A stretch of 24,609 bases of DNA. It comes from JADDRA01 sp035553895 (GTDB taxonomy: Bacteria; Actinomycetota; Acidimicrobiia; Acidimicrobiales; CADCSY01). Both the position numbers and the translations under genes were made by a program. Numbering within the stretch: position 1 is the stretch's first letter; each line of letters opens with the position of its first letter. Positions 1-6,979 of this stretch are shown piece after piece. The stretch spans positions 1-24,609 of the forward strand of contig DATMJI010000166.1 in NCBI GenBank assembly GCA_035553895.1, written 5' to 3'. The notes under the pieces are model-generated. The model was not told the origin of the DNA. It made no database searches and saw nothing but the letters and a program-made list of their open reading frames with translations.

Positions 1-85
1 CGCGCCACACCGGTGCGCCCCCTCGACGTCTAGGCCGCCGGCACCGGGCGGCCTAGACGTCGAGGGGGCGCACCGGTGTGGCGCG
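1..85. repeat. Perfect 39-bp inverted repeat at the window edge
   Basis: Arms at 1-39 and 47-85 are exact reverse complements around a 7-nt loop (GGCACCG). The right arm contains the stop codon and last ten codons of the minus-strand marR gene. The left arm therefore encodes the same ten residues and stop on the plus strand. A normal terminator would not mirror coding sequence this exactly over 39 bp. The left arm starts at base 1, so the duplication probably continues outside the window. Either this is a fold-back or assembly artefact at a contig end, or marR has a true inverted partial copy. Confidence 0.9.
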
Positions 86-526
86 GGCACAGTCGCGGAT
101 GGCGGCCAGCATGCTGGTGAGGCTGGCGATGCCGTCGGCACCGAGGGGGCCGGCCATGGTGCGCTCGAGGGACTCGAGGTGGCTGGGCAGGGCATCGGTG
201 ACCACCTGGGCACCCTGATCGGTCAGGGTGGCGAACGACGACCGCCGGTCCGAGACCGAGGGGTCCCGCCGGAGGTGGCCCGCCTCCTCCAGGCGGTCGA
301 CCAGGCGGGTGAGGCCGCTGGTGCTGAGCGACGCCTGGGCCGCCAGCTCGGTCATGCGCAGGCGCTGGCCCGGGGTGCGGGCCAGGCGCAGCAGGATCCC
401 GAAGGAGTTGAGGGGCAGCCCGCTGACCTCTTCGAGGTCCCGACCGATGGTGCCCACCAGGGCGGCGTGGGACTCCAGGAGCATCCCGAAGGCGGTGATC
501 CGGGGATCCTCGAGGTCACCGGGCAT
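53..526 (-). CDS. MarR-family transcriptional regulator
   Basis: A 157-residue winged-helix protein of normal MarR length. The DNA-binding part covers roughly residues 35-105: a recognition helix in the stretch MTELAAQASLSTSGLTRLV (about 58-76), then the wing with the typical DRR at 93-95. Helices at both ends would form the dimer interface. MarR proteins usually repress their own gene and a divergent neighbour and respond to small phenolic or drug-like ligands. I chose the ATG at 526 rather than longer in-frame starts because a TACCCT hexamer lies six bases upstream, as at other genes here. The neighbour 106 bp away on the other strand is a HelD-type helicase, so joint control is likely. The ligand is unknown. 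Confidence 0.85.
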   Translation of the reverse strand: MPGDLEDPRITAFGMLLESHAALVGTIGRDLEEVSGLPLNSFGILLRLARTPGQRLRMTELAAQASLSTSGLTRLVDRLEEAGHLRRDPSVSDRRSSFATLTDQGAQVVTDALPSHLESLERTMAGPLGADGIASLTSMLAAIRDCARATPVRPLDV

Positions 527-532
527 GGGCGC

Positions 533-538
533 AGGGTA
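533..538 (-). promoter_or_regulatory. Leaderless-type -10 hexamer of marR
   Basis: TACCCT on the minus strand is separated by six bases from the marR ATG at 526. This would place the transcription start at or next to the start codon. No Shine-Dalgarno sequence is visible. The 544-560 palindrome lies directly upstream, in the -10/-35 spacer. Confidence 0.5.
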
Positions 539-543
539 GCGCT

Positions 544-560
544 TCGCCCACAATGGGCGA
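544..560. promoter_or_regulatory. Candidate MarR operator, 7-3-7 palindrome
   Basis: TCGCCCA-CAA-TGGGCGA is a perfect inverted repeat with 7-bp arms and a 3-bp centre. Its 17-bp size is typical for MarR dimers. It sits between marR and helD and overlaps the expected spacer and -35 region of the marR promoter. Binding there would fit autorepression, and possibly control of helD. Function is inferred from position and symmetry. Confidence 0.5.
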
Positions 561-563
561 CAT

Positions 564-592
564 GGCCCCGGGCACCTCCGGGGCCCGGGGCC
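564..592. promoter_or_regulatory. GC-rich inverted repeat upstream of helD
   Basis: GGCCCCGGGC (564-573) and GCCCGGGGCC (583-592) are perfect 10-bp arms around 9 bases. The repeat ends just before a TAGGCT hexamer and covers the expected -35 position of helD. It could be a second operator or an RNA hairpin; I cannot tell which. It does not match the rifamycin-associated element as I remember it. Confidence 0.35.
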
Positions 593-595
593 TCC

Positions 596-601
596 TAGGC
601 T
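596..601 (+). promoter_or_regulatory. Possible -10 hexamer of helD
   Basis: TAGGCT lies 31 bases before the ATG at 633, giving a short untranslated leader of about 25 nt. The same hexamer is used by crtZ in this window. No good -35 is visible at 17-18 bp. Confidence 0.35.
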
Positions 602-632
602 GGTCCACCCCCCCGACGAGCAGGCGAGTGCC

Positions 633-2738
633 ATGGCCGGACATCCCGAGCTGCACGCCGAGCAGGCCTATATCGATCATGCCCACGAGGCCCTCGACGC
701 CTCCCGGAAGCGCATCCTGGCGCTGCGCCGGCTGGTCGGTCCCGGGGGCGGGGGTACCCACCAGAGCCAGGTGGAACGGGAGGTGGTGGAGGACACCATC
801 CGGGCCCGCCTGAGCCAGCTGGAGGTGGGAGACGCCTCCCTGGTGTTCGGGCGTATCGATCCCGCCGGTTCCGAGGAGCGCTTCTACATCGGCCGGGTGG
901 CCGTGGCCGACGCCTCTCAGGAGCCGGTGGTGGTCGACTGGCGGGCGCCCGTGGCCGAGCCCTTCTACCGGGCCACCGGCCGCCGGGCCATGGGCCTGGC
1001 CCGCCGGCGCCACTTCGCCACCCGGGGGCGTCACCTGCTGGGCATCGAGGACGAGCACTTCGGCCTCCTCGACGGGACTGGCGAGGCCAGCGGCGACCAT
1101 GTTGGGGCGGCTCCGTCCGACGGGGTCCGGGGACGGCGAACCCTGCTCAGCGCCCTGGAACGGCCCCGGTCGGGCCACCTGGGCGACATCGTGGCCACCA
1201 TCCAGGGGGAGCAGGACGAGATCATCCGCGCCGACCTGGGCGGCGTCGTGGTCGTCCAGGGCGGCCCGGGGACGGGCAAGACGGTCGTGGCCCTCCACCG
1301 GGCCGCCTACCTGCTCTACACCCACCGCTTCCCCCTGGAGGGCCAGGGCGTCGTCGTCATCGGTCCCAATCGCCTGTACCTCAGCTACATCGAGCGGGTG
1401 CTGCCCTCGCTGGGCGAGGCGGGTGTCGAGCTCGCCGTGCTGGCCGACCTGGTCCCCGAGCCCGTCGCCCCCGATCGCGGCCACCCCCTGGCCGCCCGGG
1501 TCAAGGGCGACGTCCGCATGGTGGAGGTGCTCCGGCGGGCGGTGGCCGACCGCCAGCGACCGCTGCGCCGGGACCTGGTCGTGGGCGTCGGGCTGCAGTC
1601 GCTGCGCTGCGACGTGGCCACCAGCCGGCGCCTGGTCGAGACCGCCAGGCGCCGGTCCCGCCACCACAACGCCGGGCGCCGACTGGTGGAGCGGGGACTC
1701 TGGAGTGCCCTGGCCGCCAGCGCCCGGCGACCGGTGGACCCCGGGGAGGTGCAGGCATCGCTGCGGCGGAGCGACGAGGTGCGGGCCGCGCTGGAGTGGA
1801 TGTGGCCGAGGCTGAGCCCCACGGAGCTGCTCGTCGACCTCTTCGGGGCGCCGGCCCTGCTGCACTCGGCGGCCGGCGGCCGGCTCTCGGCGCCAGAGCG
1901 CGCTGCCCTGGAGCGTCCTCGACCGGCGCCGGGCGAGGCGCCGGCGCCGTGGACCGACGCCGACGTCGCCCTCCTCGACGAGGCCCGGACCCTCCTCGGC
2001 CCCCGGCGCCGGGGCGAGGTCGCACCCCGTGCTTACGGCCACCTGGTGGTCGACGAAGCCCAGGACCTCACGCCGATGGAGCTGCGGATGCTGGCCCGGC
2101 GGTCGCTGGGGGGATCGATGACGGTGGTGGGCGACATCGCCCAGGCCACCGGTGCGCTGGCCCCCGAGCACTGGGACGACGTGCTCGCCCACCTACCGCA
2201 GCGCCGGCCGCCCCGCCGGTTCCAGCTCAGCGTGGCCTACCGCACGCCGGCGGCCGTGCTGGCCCTGGCCGAGCGGGTCCTGCCCGTGGCCGCCCCCGGC
2301 CTCGACCCACCCCGGGCCGTGCGTGAGGGCGGCGACCCTCCGGTCATCGTGGCCGTCCCCGGAGGCGACCCGGCCAGGGCCCTGCCGGCGGTGGTGGAGG
2401 CAGAGCGGCGCGCCGTCGGGGAGGGCAACGTCGCCGTAGTCGCCCCCGACTCCTTGCTGGCCCAGGTCGCCTCCAGCCTGGAGGGTGCCGGGGTCGAGGC
2501 GGGGCAGGCCACCAGTGGCGGCCTCGGGTCCCAGGTCACCCTGGTGCCCGTGCGGTTGGTGAAGGGACTCGAGCTGGATTCGGTGGTGGTGGTCGAGCCG
2601 GCCCGCATCGTGGCCGAGGAACCCCAGGGGATGCGCTCGCTCTACGTCGCCCTCACCCGGGCGACCCGCCGCCTCACGGTGGTCCACGCCGAGGAGCTGC
2701 CCGAGCCCCTGGGTGGTGCCGGGGCGCCGGCCGTCTGA
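633..2738 (+). CDS. HelD/HelR-type RNA polymerase-recycling helicase (UvrD-like)
   Basis: A 701-residue superfamily 1 ATPase matching class II HelD proteins in length and layout. A helical N-terminus (about 1-60) and the block VVVDWRAPVAEPFYRA precede the motor. Walker A is GGPGTGKT (210-217), the Walker B region is DEAQD (474-478), then come VKGLELDSVVVVE (from 643) and YVALTRATR (671-679). HelD enters the RNA polymerase channels, uses ATP to strip stalled polymerase from DNA, and in several actinobacteria (HelR) displaces rifamycins. ATG 633 follows a weak purine-rich AGGCGAG. The gene is divergent from marR, so an inducible stress or antibiotic response is plausible. Its stop abuts that of bioY. 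HelD versus a general UvrD helicase is judged from the N-terminal part. Confidence 0.85.
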   Translation: MAGHPELHAEQAYIDHAHEALDASRKRILALRRLVGPGGGGTHQSQVEREVVEDTIRARLSQLEVGDASLVFGRIDPAGSEERFYIGRVAVADASQEPVVVDWRAPVAEPFYRATGRRAMGLARRRHFATRGRHLLGIEDEHFGLLDGTGEASGDHVGAAPSDGVRGRRTLLSALERPRSGHLGDIVATIQGEQDEIIRADLGGVVVVQGGPGTGKTVVALHRAAYLLYTHRFPLEGQGVVVIGPNRLYLSYIERVLPSLGEAGVELAVLADLVPEPVAPDRGHPLAARVKGDVRMVEVLRRAVADRQRPLRRDLVVGVGLQSLRCDVATSRRLVETARRRSRHHNAGRRLVERGLWSALAASARRPVDPGEVQASLRRSDEVRAALEWMWPRLSPTELLVDLFGAPALLHSAAGGRLSAPERAALERPRPAPGEAPAPWTDADVALLDEARTLLGPRRRGEVAPRAYGHLVVDEAQDLTPMELRMLARRSLGGSMTVVGDIAQATGALAPEHWDDVLAHLPQRRPPRRFQLSVAYRTPAAVLALAERVLPVAAPGLDPPRAVREGGDPPVIVAVPGGDPARALPAVVEAERRAVGEGNVAVVAPDSLLAQVASSLEGAGVEAGQATSGGLGSQVTLVPVRLVKGLELDSVVVVEPARIVAEEPQGMRSLYVALTRATRRLTVVHAEELPEPLGGAGAPAV

Positions 2739-3341
2739 TCAGTCGCGGCGGGGAGCCAGCCGCCAGGCCAGGGGGAGCAGGGCGCCGGCGGCCAGCAGCT
2801 TGAGACCGTCGCCGATGACGAAGGGGAGCATCCCCTTCTCCAGGGCGGTGACGGCGTCGGCGCCGATGACGTGGCCGAGCCACACGACGCCGAAGAGGTA
2901 GATGACGGCGGTGCCGGCCAGCATGGCGGGAACCGAGGTGGCCAGGCTTCGGTCCTGGCCCCGCTCGGCCAGGTGGCCGACCAGGGCGGCGGCCACGACG
3001 AAGCCCACCAGGTAGCCGCCGGTGGCGCCGGTGGCGTAGGTCCAGCCCGACTCGCCCCCCTGGTAGAAGGGAAGGCCCACGGCACCGAGTCCGACGTAGA
3101 GGACCTGGCTGGCCCCGCCGGCCCGCCACCCGAGGGTGGCTCCGGCGAGCAGCACGGCGAAGGTCGTCCCGGTGAGGGGCACCGGTGTCCAGGGCAGGGC
3201 GATGGTGATCTGGGCGGCGGCGGCGGTGAGCAGGGCGAATCCCACTACCAGGGCGACCGTGCGGGCCCGGCTGCGGGGCAGCAGGTCGGCGAGGGTGGTG
3301 CGACCGGCCAGCGGGCTGGTGGAGGCGGTGGCGGTGGTCAT
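2739..3341 (-). CDS. bioY: Biotin transporter BioY (ECF substrate-binding component)
   Basis: A 200-residue integral membrane protein with about six hydrophobic segments and the BioY signature ATGGYLVGF near the middle, after PFYQGGESGWTYA. BioY binds biotin in the membrane and works with the shared EcfA/EcfA'/EcfT energising module, or in some bacteria alone. No ECF ATPase or EcfT gene is nearby, so the module must be elsewhere or absent. ATG 3341 was chosen because the N-terminus then starts just before the first membrane segment. A longer in-frame start at 3479 would add a low-complexity proline-rich tail and overlap the divergent desaturase gene. The stop codon abuts the helD stop (TGATCA). 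No clear biotin-repressor operator was recognised upstream. Confidence 0.9.
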   Translation of the reverse strand: MTTATASTSPLAGRTTLADLLPRSRARTVALVVGFALLTAAAAQITIALPWTPVPLTGTTFAVLLAGATLGWRAGGASQVLYVGLGAVGLPFYQGGESGWTYATGATGGYLVGFVVAAALVGHLAERGQDRSLATSVPAMLAGTAVIYLFGVVWLGHVIGADAVTALEKGMLPFVIGDGLKLLAAGALLPLAWRLAPRRD

Positions 3342-3446
3342 GGCTGGAGGGCCTTTCGGGAGACGTCGATGCCCCTCCGACCGCACCCGGTGGCCCACCG
3401 TTACCTGACCGGTCCGGCCCGGGCCCGGCGGCGAGGGTGGAGGCGC

Positions 3447-3452
3447 TAGGGT
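3447..3452 (+). promoter_or_regulatory. Leaderless-type -10 hexamer of the desaturase gene
   Basis: TAGGGT is followed by seven bases and then GTG at 3460, with no Shine-Dalgarno sequence between. This spacing puts the transcription start on the start codon. Confidence 0.5.
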
Positions 3453-3459
3453 CGCCGCC

Positions 3460-4185
3460 GTGCCCGTCGGCGTGGTCATCGGAGTCTCCTCCGCCGTCCT
3501 GACCGCCCTGGTCGCCGAGATCTACTGCCACCGCTGCCTGGCCCACCGGGCCCTGCGGGTCCATCCCGTGGTGGCATCGGCGCTCGAGCTCTTCTTCCGG
3601 GTCACGGGCGGGACCGACGCCCACACCTGGGCGGCCATCCACCGCCTGCACCATCGCTACGCCGACACGCCGCTCGACCCCCACTCGCCGCTGCAGCAGC
3701 GACCCCTGGCCGTGCTCCTGGGCACCCCCGTGCTGTACTCCCGGGCCCGGCGCCGCCTTGCCCCCGATGCCGTCCCGCCCACCGACCGGGCCCACGTGGT
3801 GCTGCGGGCCCTGCTCATCGGCGGCTTCCTCGCCGCCTTCGGGCCCGGGCAGGTCCTGGTCATGGTGGGCGTCCACCTCGCCTGCTACCTGGGGACCATG
3901 GGCGCCATCAACACCGCCGGTCACCGCATCGGCCGCAAGCCCCACCCCGGCGTCCCCGGCTACGACTCCGCCCTGCTGGCCATCGCCCTGCTCGGGCACG
4001 GCTACCACAACTCCCACCACGCCCACCCGGCCGCGGCCCGCACCGGGCGGTTCGACCCGATCTGGCCGGTGCTCCGCCTCCTCGCCACCGTGGGCGCGGT
4101 CGACCTCGACGGCCGGAGATCGCCGGACGGGGCGCCGCCACGGCTCTGCTGCGCCGCCTCGATGTCGGTGGCCCGCAGCCTGTAG
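3460..4185 (+). CDS. Fatty acid desaturase, acyl-CoA Delta9-like, short form
   Basis: A 241-residue membrane protein with the three histidine clusters of di-iron membrane desaturases: HRCLAH (24-29), HRLHH (61-65) and HNSHH (183-187). It also has DPHS at 73-76 and NTAGH at 151-155. Such enzymes insert a cis double bond into a fatty acyl chain using O2 and a reductase. The protein is shorter than typical acyl-CoA desaturases: the first histidine box is only 24 residues from the start, so one N-terminal hairpin is reduced. The GTG at 3460 is supported by a TAGGGT hexamer seven bases before it. The last ~30 residues look unstructured. The substrate cannot be read from the sequence. Confidence 0.8.
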   Translation: MPVGVVIGVSSAVLTALVAEIYCHRCLAHRALRVHPVVASALELFFRVTGGTDAHTWAAIHRLHHRYADTPLDPHSPLQQRPLAVLLGTPVLYSRARRRLAPDAVPPTDRAHVVLRALLIGGFLAAFGPGQVLVMVGVHLACYLGTMGAINTAGHRIGRKPHPGVPGYDSALLAIALLGHGYHNSHHAHPAAARTGRFDPIWPVLRLLATVGAVDLDGRRSPDGAPPRLCCAASMSVARSL

Positions 4186-4222
4186 CACCTCACGGACACG
4201 CCCGGCGCCGGCAGCGGCGGCG

Positions 4223-4228
4223 TACGCT
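4223..4228 (+). promoter_or_regulatory. Possible -10 hexamer of fbpC
   Basis: TACGCT lies nine bases before the ATG at 4238. That is two bases more than the typical spacing in this window but still allows a leaderless or near-leaderless transcript. No IdeR-type box was found here. Confidence 0.4.
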
Positions 4229-4237
4229 GAGCGTGGC

Positions 4238-5296
4238 ATGGACGACCGTTCCACCACCCCCCGTGCGAGCGTCGAGGTGCACGGCCTATGCAAGGCCTTC
4301 GCCCGCCACCCGGTGCTGCGCGACGTGTCCCTGGAAGTTGCACCGGGCACGGTGCTGGCCCTGCTCGGACCCAGCGGGTGTGGCAAGACGACCCTGCTGC
4401 GCACCATCGCCGGCCTCGAGGTCCCGGACCGGGGCGAGATCCGGGTGGCCGGGCGGGTCCTGGCCGCCGCCGGGGTCGACGTGGCCCCCGAGGACCGCCG
4501 GGTGGGCATGGTCTTCCAGGACTGGGCCCTGTTCCCCCACCTCGACGTGGCCGCCAACGTGGCCTACGGGCTGCCCCGCCAGGAGCGCCGGCGCGCCCGG
4601 CGGGACCGGGGCAGCACCCGGGTCGACCACGCCCTGGCCATGGTCGGTCTCGAGGGCCTGGGCCGGCGGGCCCCGGGCACGCTCTCGGGCGGCCAGCAGC
4701 AGCGGGTCGCCCTGGCCCGGGCCCTGGCTCCCCGCCCGGCCGTGCTGCTGCTCGACGAGCCCTTCTCCAACCTCGACACCTCCCTCCGGGTCGACATCCG
4801 CTCGGAGATCCACCGGCTGCTGGCCGAGCTCGGCATCACGACCCTGTTCGTCACCCACGACCAGGAGGAGGCCTTCGTCCTCGGCGACGAGGTGGCCGTC
4901 ATGCGCGACGGCGTGATCGAGCAACGGGCCACGCCGGCCGATCTCTACGCCGCGCCCGCCAGTCCCTGGGTCGCCGGCTTCGTCGGCGACGCCAACCTGG
5001 TCACGGGCCGGGCCGAGGGCGACGTGGCCCAGACGCCGGTGGGGCCGGTCCGCCTGGCGGCCCCGTCCCGGGGCGACGTCCGCATCCTCGTGCGCCCCGA
5101 GGCCCTCCGCCTGACCCCCGGGGACGGAGCCCGGGTGGAGCTGGTCGAGTTCTACGGCCACGACAGCGTCTACCAGCTCTGCCTCGACGACGGCTCCCGG
5201 CTACGGGCCCGGGTGGCTGCCTCGCCCACCCTCGAGCGGGGCCAACGGGTCGCCGTCCACTACCAGGGCTGCGCCGCCACCGCCTGGCCCTCGTGA
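4238..5296 (+). CDS. fbpC: Ferric iron ABC transporter, ATP-binding protein
   Basis: A 352-residue ATPase of the FbpC/PotA class. Walker A GPSGCGKT is at 44-51, the Q-loop is Q94, the signature LSGGQQQR is at 149-156, Walker B LLLDEP is near 170-175 and the switch histidine is H207. A TOBE-like regulatory domain follows from about residue 240 (FVGDANLVTGRA onward). It would power iron import with the FbpA and FbpB homologues encoded just downstream on the opposite strand. In-frame sequence further upstream overlaps the desaturase gene, so ATG 4238, nine bases after TACGCT, is the better start. The gene end overlaps the 3' end of fbpB by 96 bp in antisense. Iron as substrate is inferred from the neighbours. 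Confidence 0.85.
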   Translation: MDDRSTTPRASVEVHGLCKAFARHPVLRDVSLEVAPGTVLALLGPSGCGKTTLLRTIAGLEVPDRGEIRVAGRVLAAAGVDVAPEDRRVGMVFQDWALFPHLDVAANVAYGLPRQERRRARRDRGSTRVDHALAMVGLEGLGRRAPGTLSGGQQQRVALARALAPRPAVLLLDEPFSNLDTSLRVDIRSEIHRLLAELGITTLFVTHDQEEAFVLGDEVAVMRDGVIEQRATPADLYAAPASPWVAGFVGDANLVTGRAEGDVAQTPVGPVRLAAPSRGDVRILVRPEALRLTPGDGARVELVEFYGHDSVYQLCLDDGSRLRARVAASPTLERGQRVAVHYQGCAATAWPS

Positions 5297-6979
5297 ACTG
5301 GTGGTCTGATCGGGCCCTCGGTGGCCCGTCACCGCCACCAGATCGGGGACGGGGGCGCCCGTCCCGACCGCCAGATCGAGATCTCGGGGGCCGGTGGGGG
5401 GGGCCTCGGCTTCGCGGATGACCAGCAGGGCCATGGGCAGGGCCGACAGCAGCACCAGGGCGAGGGCGGGAGCGGCAGCCCGGCCGAAGAAGGCCTCGCT
5501 GGTGGCGTTCCACACCTGGGTGGCCAGGGTCTCGTAGCCCGTGGGGGCCAGCAGCAGGGTGGCGGGCAGCTCCTTCATGCAGGTGAGGAACACCAGGGCA
5601 CCGCCGGCCAGGATCCCCGGGCGCACCAGAGGCAGGACCACCTCCCTGGTGGTGGCCAGCCGGGATCGGCCGAGCAGGCGGGAGGCCTCCTCGAGCGAGG
5701 GGCTCACCTGCAGCAACGACGCCCGGAGCGCCCCGACGGCCTGGGGCAGGAACAGCACGACGTAGGCGAAGACCAGAAGCGTGCGGGTCTGGTAGACCGC
5801 CGGCACCACCCGGGCCCCGAAGAACACCAGGGACAGGGCCACCACCACTCCGGGGAGGGCGTAGCCGGTGTAGGACGCCCGCTCCACCAGGCGGGAGAAC
5901 CGGCCCGGGTGGCGGGCGGCCAGCACGGCCACCGGCCAGGCGGCCACCACCGACACCACTGCCCCCAGGGCCGAGGCGACCAGACTGTGGCCCATCAAGG
6001 TGGAGGTGAGGCGCAACGGCTCACCGGCGGCCAGCCCCCGCCCCAGCCAGTAGCCGATGACCCCGAGGGGCATGGCCAGCGCCAGGGCCACCAGTGCGGC
6101 GCACCCGGCGGTGGCCGGCCAGCGCCAGCGCCCGAGCGCCACCACGCCGGCAGGGCGGGTGCCGCCCCCGTGGAGGCGGTGGTACTGGCCGCGACCCCGG
6201 CTGCGGGCCTCGGCCGCCAGCACCACCACCGTCAACACGATGAGGACGAGACCCAGGGTGGCGGCCGCCGAGCGGTCCAGCGAGGCCCGGTACTGCACGA
6301 AGATGGCCCGGGTGAACGAGTCGAAGCGCAGCAGCGAGACGGCGCCGAAGTCGCTCAGGGTGTAGAGGGCCACCAGCAGGGCCCCGGCGGTGATGGCCGG
6401 GCGCAGCTGGGGCACCACGACCCGCCAGAACGTCGCCCGGCGGCTCCGGCCGAGGGTGCGGCTGGCCTCCTCCAGGCTCGGGTCGAGGCGGCGCAGGGCG
6501 GCCCGGACGGTGAGCAGCACGTAGGGATAGCTGAACAGCGTCAGGGCCAGCCAGGCACCCCAGAACCCGTAGATCGAGGGCAGCGACTCGATGCCGAGCG
6601 GCGCCAACCACCCCTGGACCATGCCCTGGGGCCCCAGGGCGGCGATGAAGGCGTAGCCCCCCACGTAAGTGGGGATGGCCAGGGGCAGGGCGGTGAGCAC
6701 CACCCACGCTCGCCGGCCGGGCAGGTCGCAGCGCACCGTGAGCCAGGCCAGGGGGACGGCCAGGGCGACCGAGGCCGCCGTCACCGACACCGCCAGCCCG
6801 GCGGTGCGGGCCAGCAGCTCGACGGTCCGCCCGGCCGTGGCCGTCTCCACCATCCGGCCCACGCCGCCGTCGCTGGCCCGCACGACCAGGTACAGGGCGG
6901 GCAGGGCGGTGGCGGCGGCGACCAGGACGCCGGCCAGGGTGAGCGCCGGCGTGGCCCGGCCGCGGCGGGGAGCGCTCAG
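5201..6979 (-). CDS. fbpB: Ferric iron ABC transporter, fused two-domain permease
   Basis: A tandem permease with two binding-protein-dependent transport domains, each with an EAA loop that contacts the ATPase (LDPSLEEASRTLGRSRRATF and VSPSLEEASRLLGRSRLATT). About 12 membrane segments are expected, as in FbpB/SfuB. The frame is open upstream of the GTG at 6883 back to the fbpA stop, and this extra stretch encodes a clear first membrane helix (ALTLAGVLVAAATALPALYL). The only plausible start covering it is CTG at 6979, overlapping the fbpA stop as CTGA. I therefore give the longer form (592 aa); the conventional alternative is 5201-6883. The last ~60 residues are hydrophilic and lie antisense to the 3' end of fbpC. 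Confidence 0.8.
   Translation of the reverse strand: MSAPRRGRATPALTLAGVLVAAATALPALYLVVRASDGGVGRMVETATAGRTVELLARTAGLAVSVTAASVALAVPLAWLTVRCDLPGRRAWVVLTALPLAIPTYVGGYAFIAALGPQGMVQGWLAPLGIESLPSIYGFWGAWLALTLFSYPYVLLTVRAALRRLDPSLEEASRTLGRSRRATFWRVVVPQLRPAITAGALLVALYTLSDFGAVSLLRFDSFTRAIFVQYRASLDRSAAATLGLVLIVLTVVVLAAEARSRGRGQYHRLHGGGTRPAGVVALGRWRWPATAGCAALVALALAMPLGVIGYWLGRGLAAGEPLRLTSTLMGHSLVASALGAVVSVVAAWPVAVLAARHPGRFSRLVERASYTGYALPGVVVALSLVFFGARVVPAVYQTRTLLVFAYVVLFLPQAVGALRASLLQVSPSLEEASRLLGRSRLATTREVVLPLVRPGILAGGALVFLTCMKELPATLLLAPTGYETLATQVWNATSEAFFGRAAAPALALVLLSALPMALLVIREAEAPPTGPRDLDLAVGTGAPVPDLVAVTGHRGPDQTTSSRGPGGGGAALVVDGDPLAPLEGGRGSHPGP

Noticed and set aside
1..33. Second marR gene at the left edge
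   Set aside because: Only ten codons and a stop are inside the window, exactly mirroring the known marR end. It is reported as an inverted repeat, not as a gene.
540..632. Rifamycin-associated element upstream of helD
   Set aside because: I compared the region with the remembered RAE palindrome (GGGGCTTGC...GCAAGCCCC). The inverted repeats present do not match it.
516..2192. Long minus-strand open frame opposite helD (558 codons)
   Set aside because: It is antisense to the well-conserved HelD protein, has low-complexity composition rich in P, G, A and H, and shows no family motif. Such shadows are common in GC-rich DNA.
3342..3459. Biotin-repressor or riboswitch element before bioY
   Set aside because: No BirA-like inverted repeat or recognisable riboswitch fold could be seen in the 118 bp.
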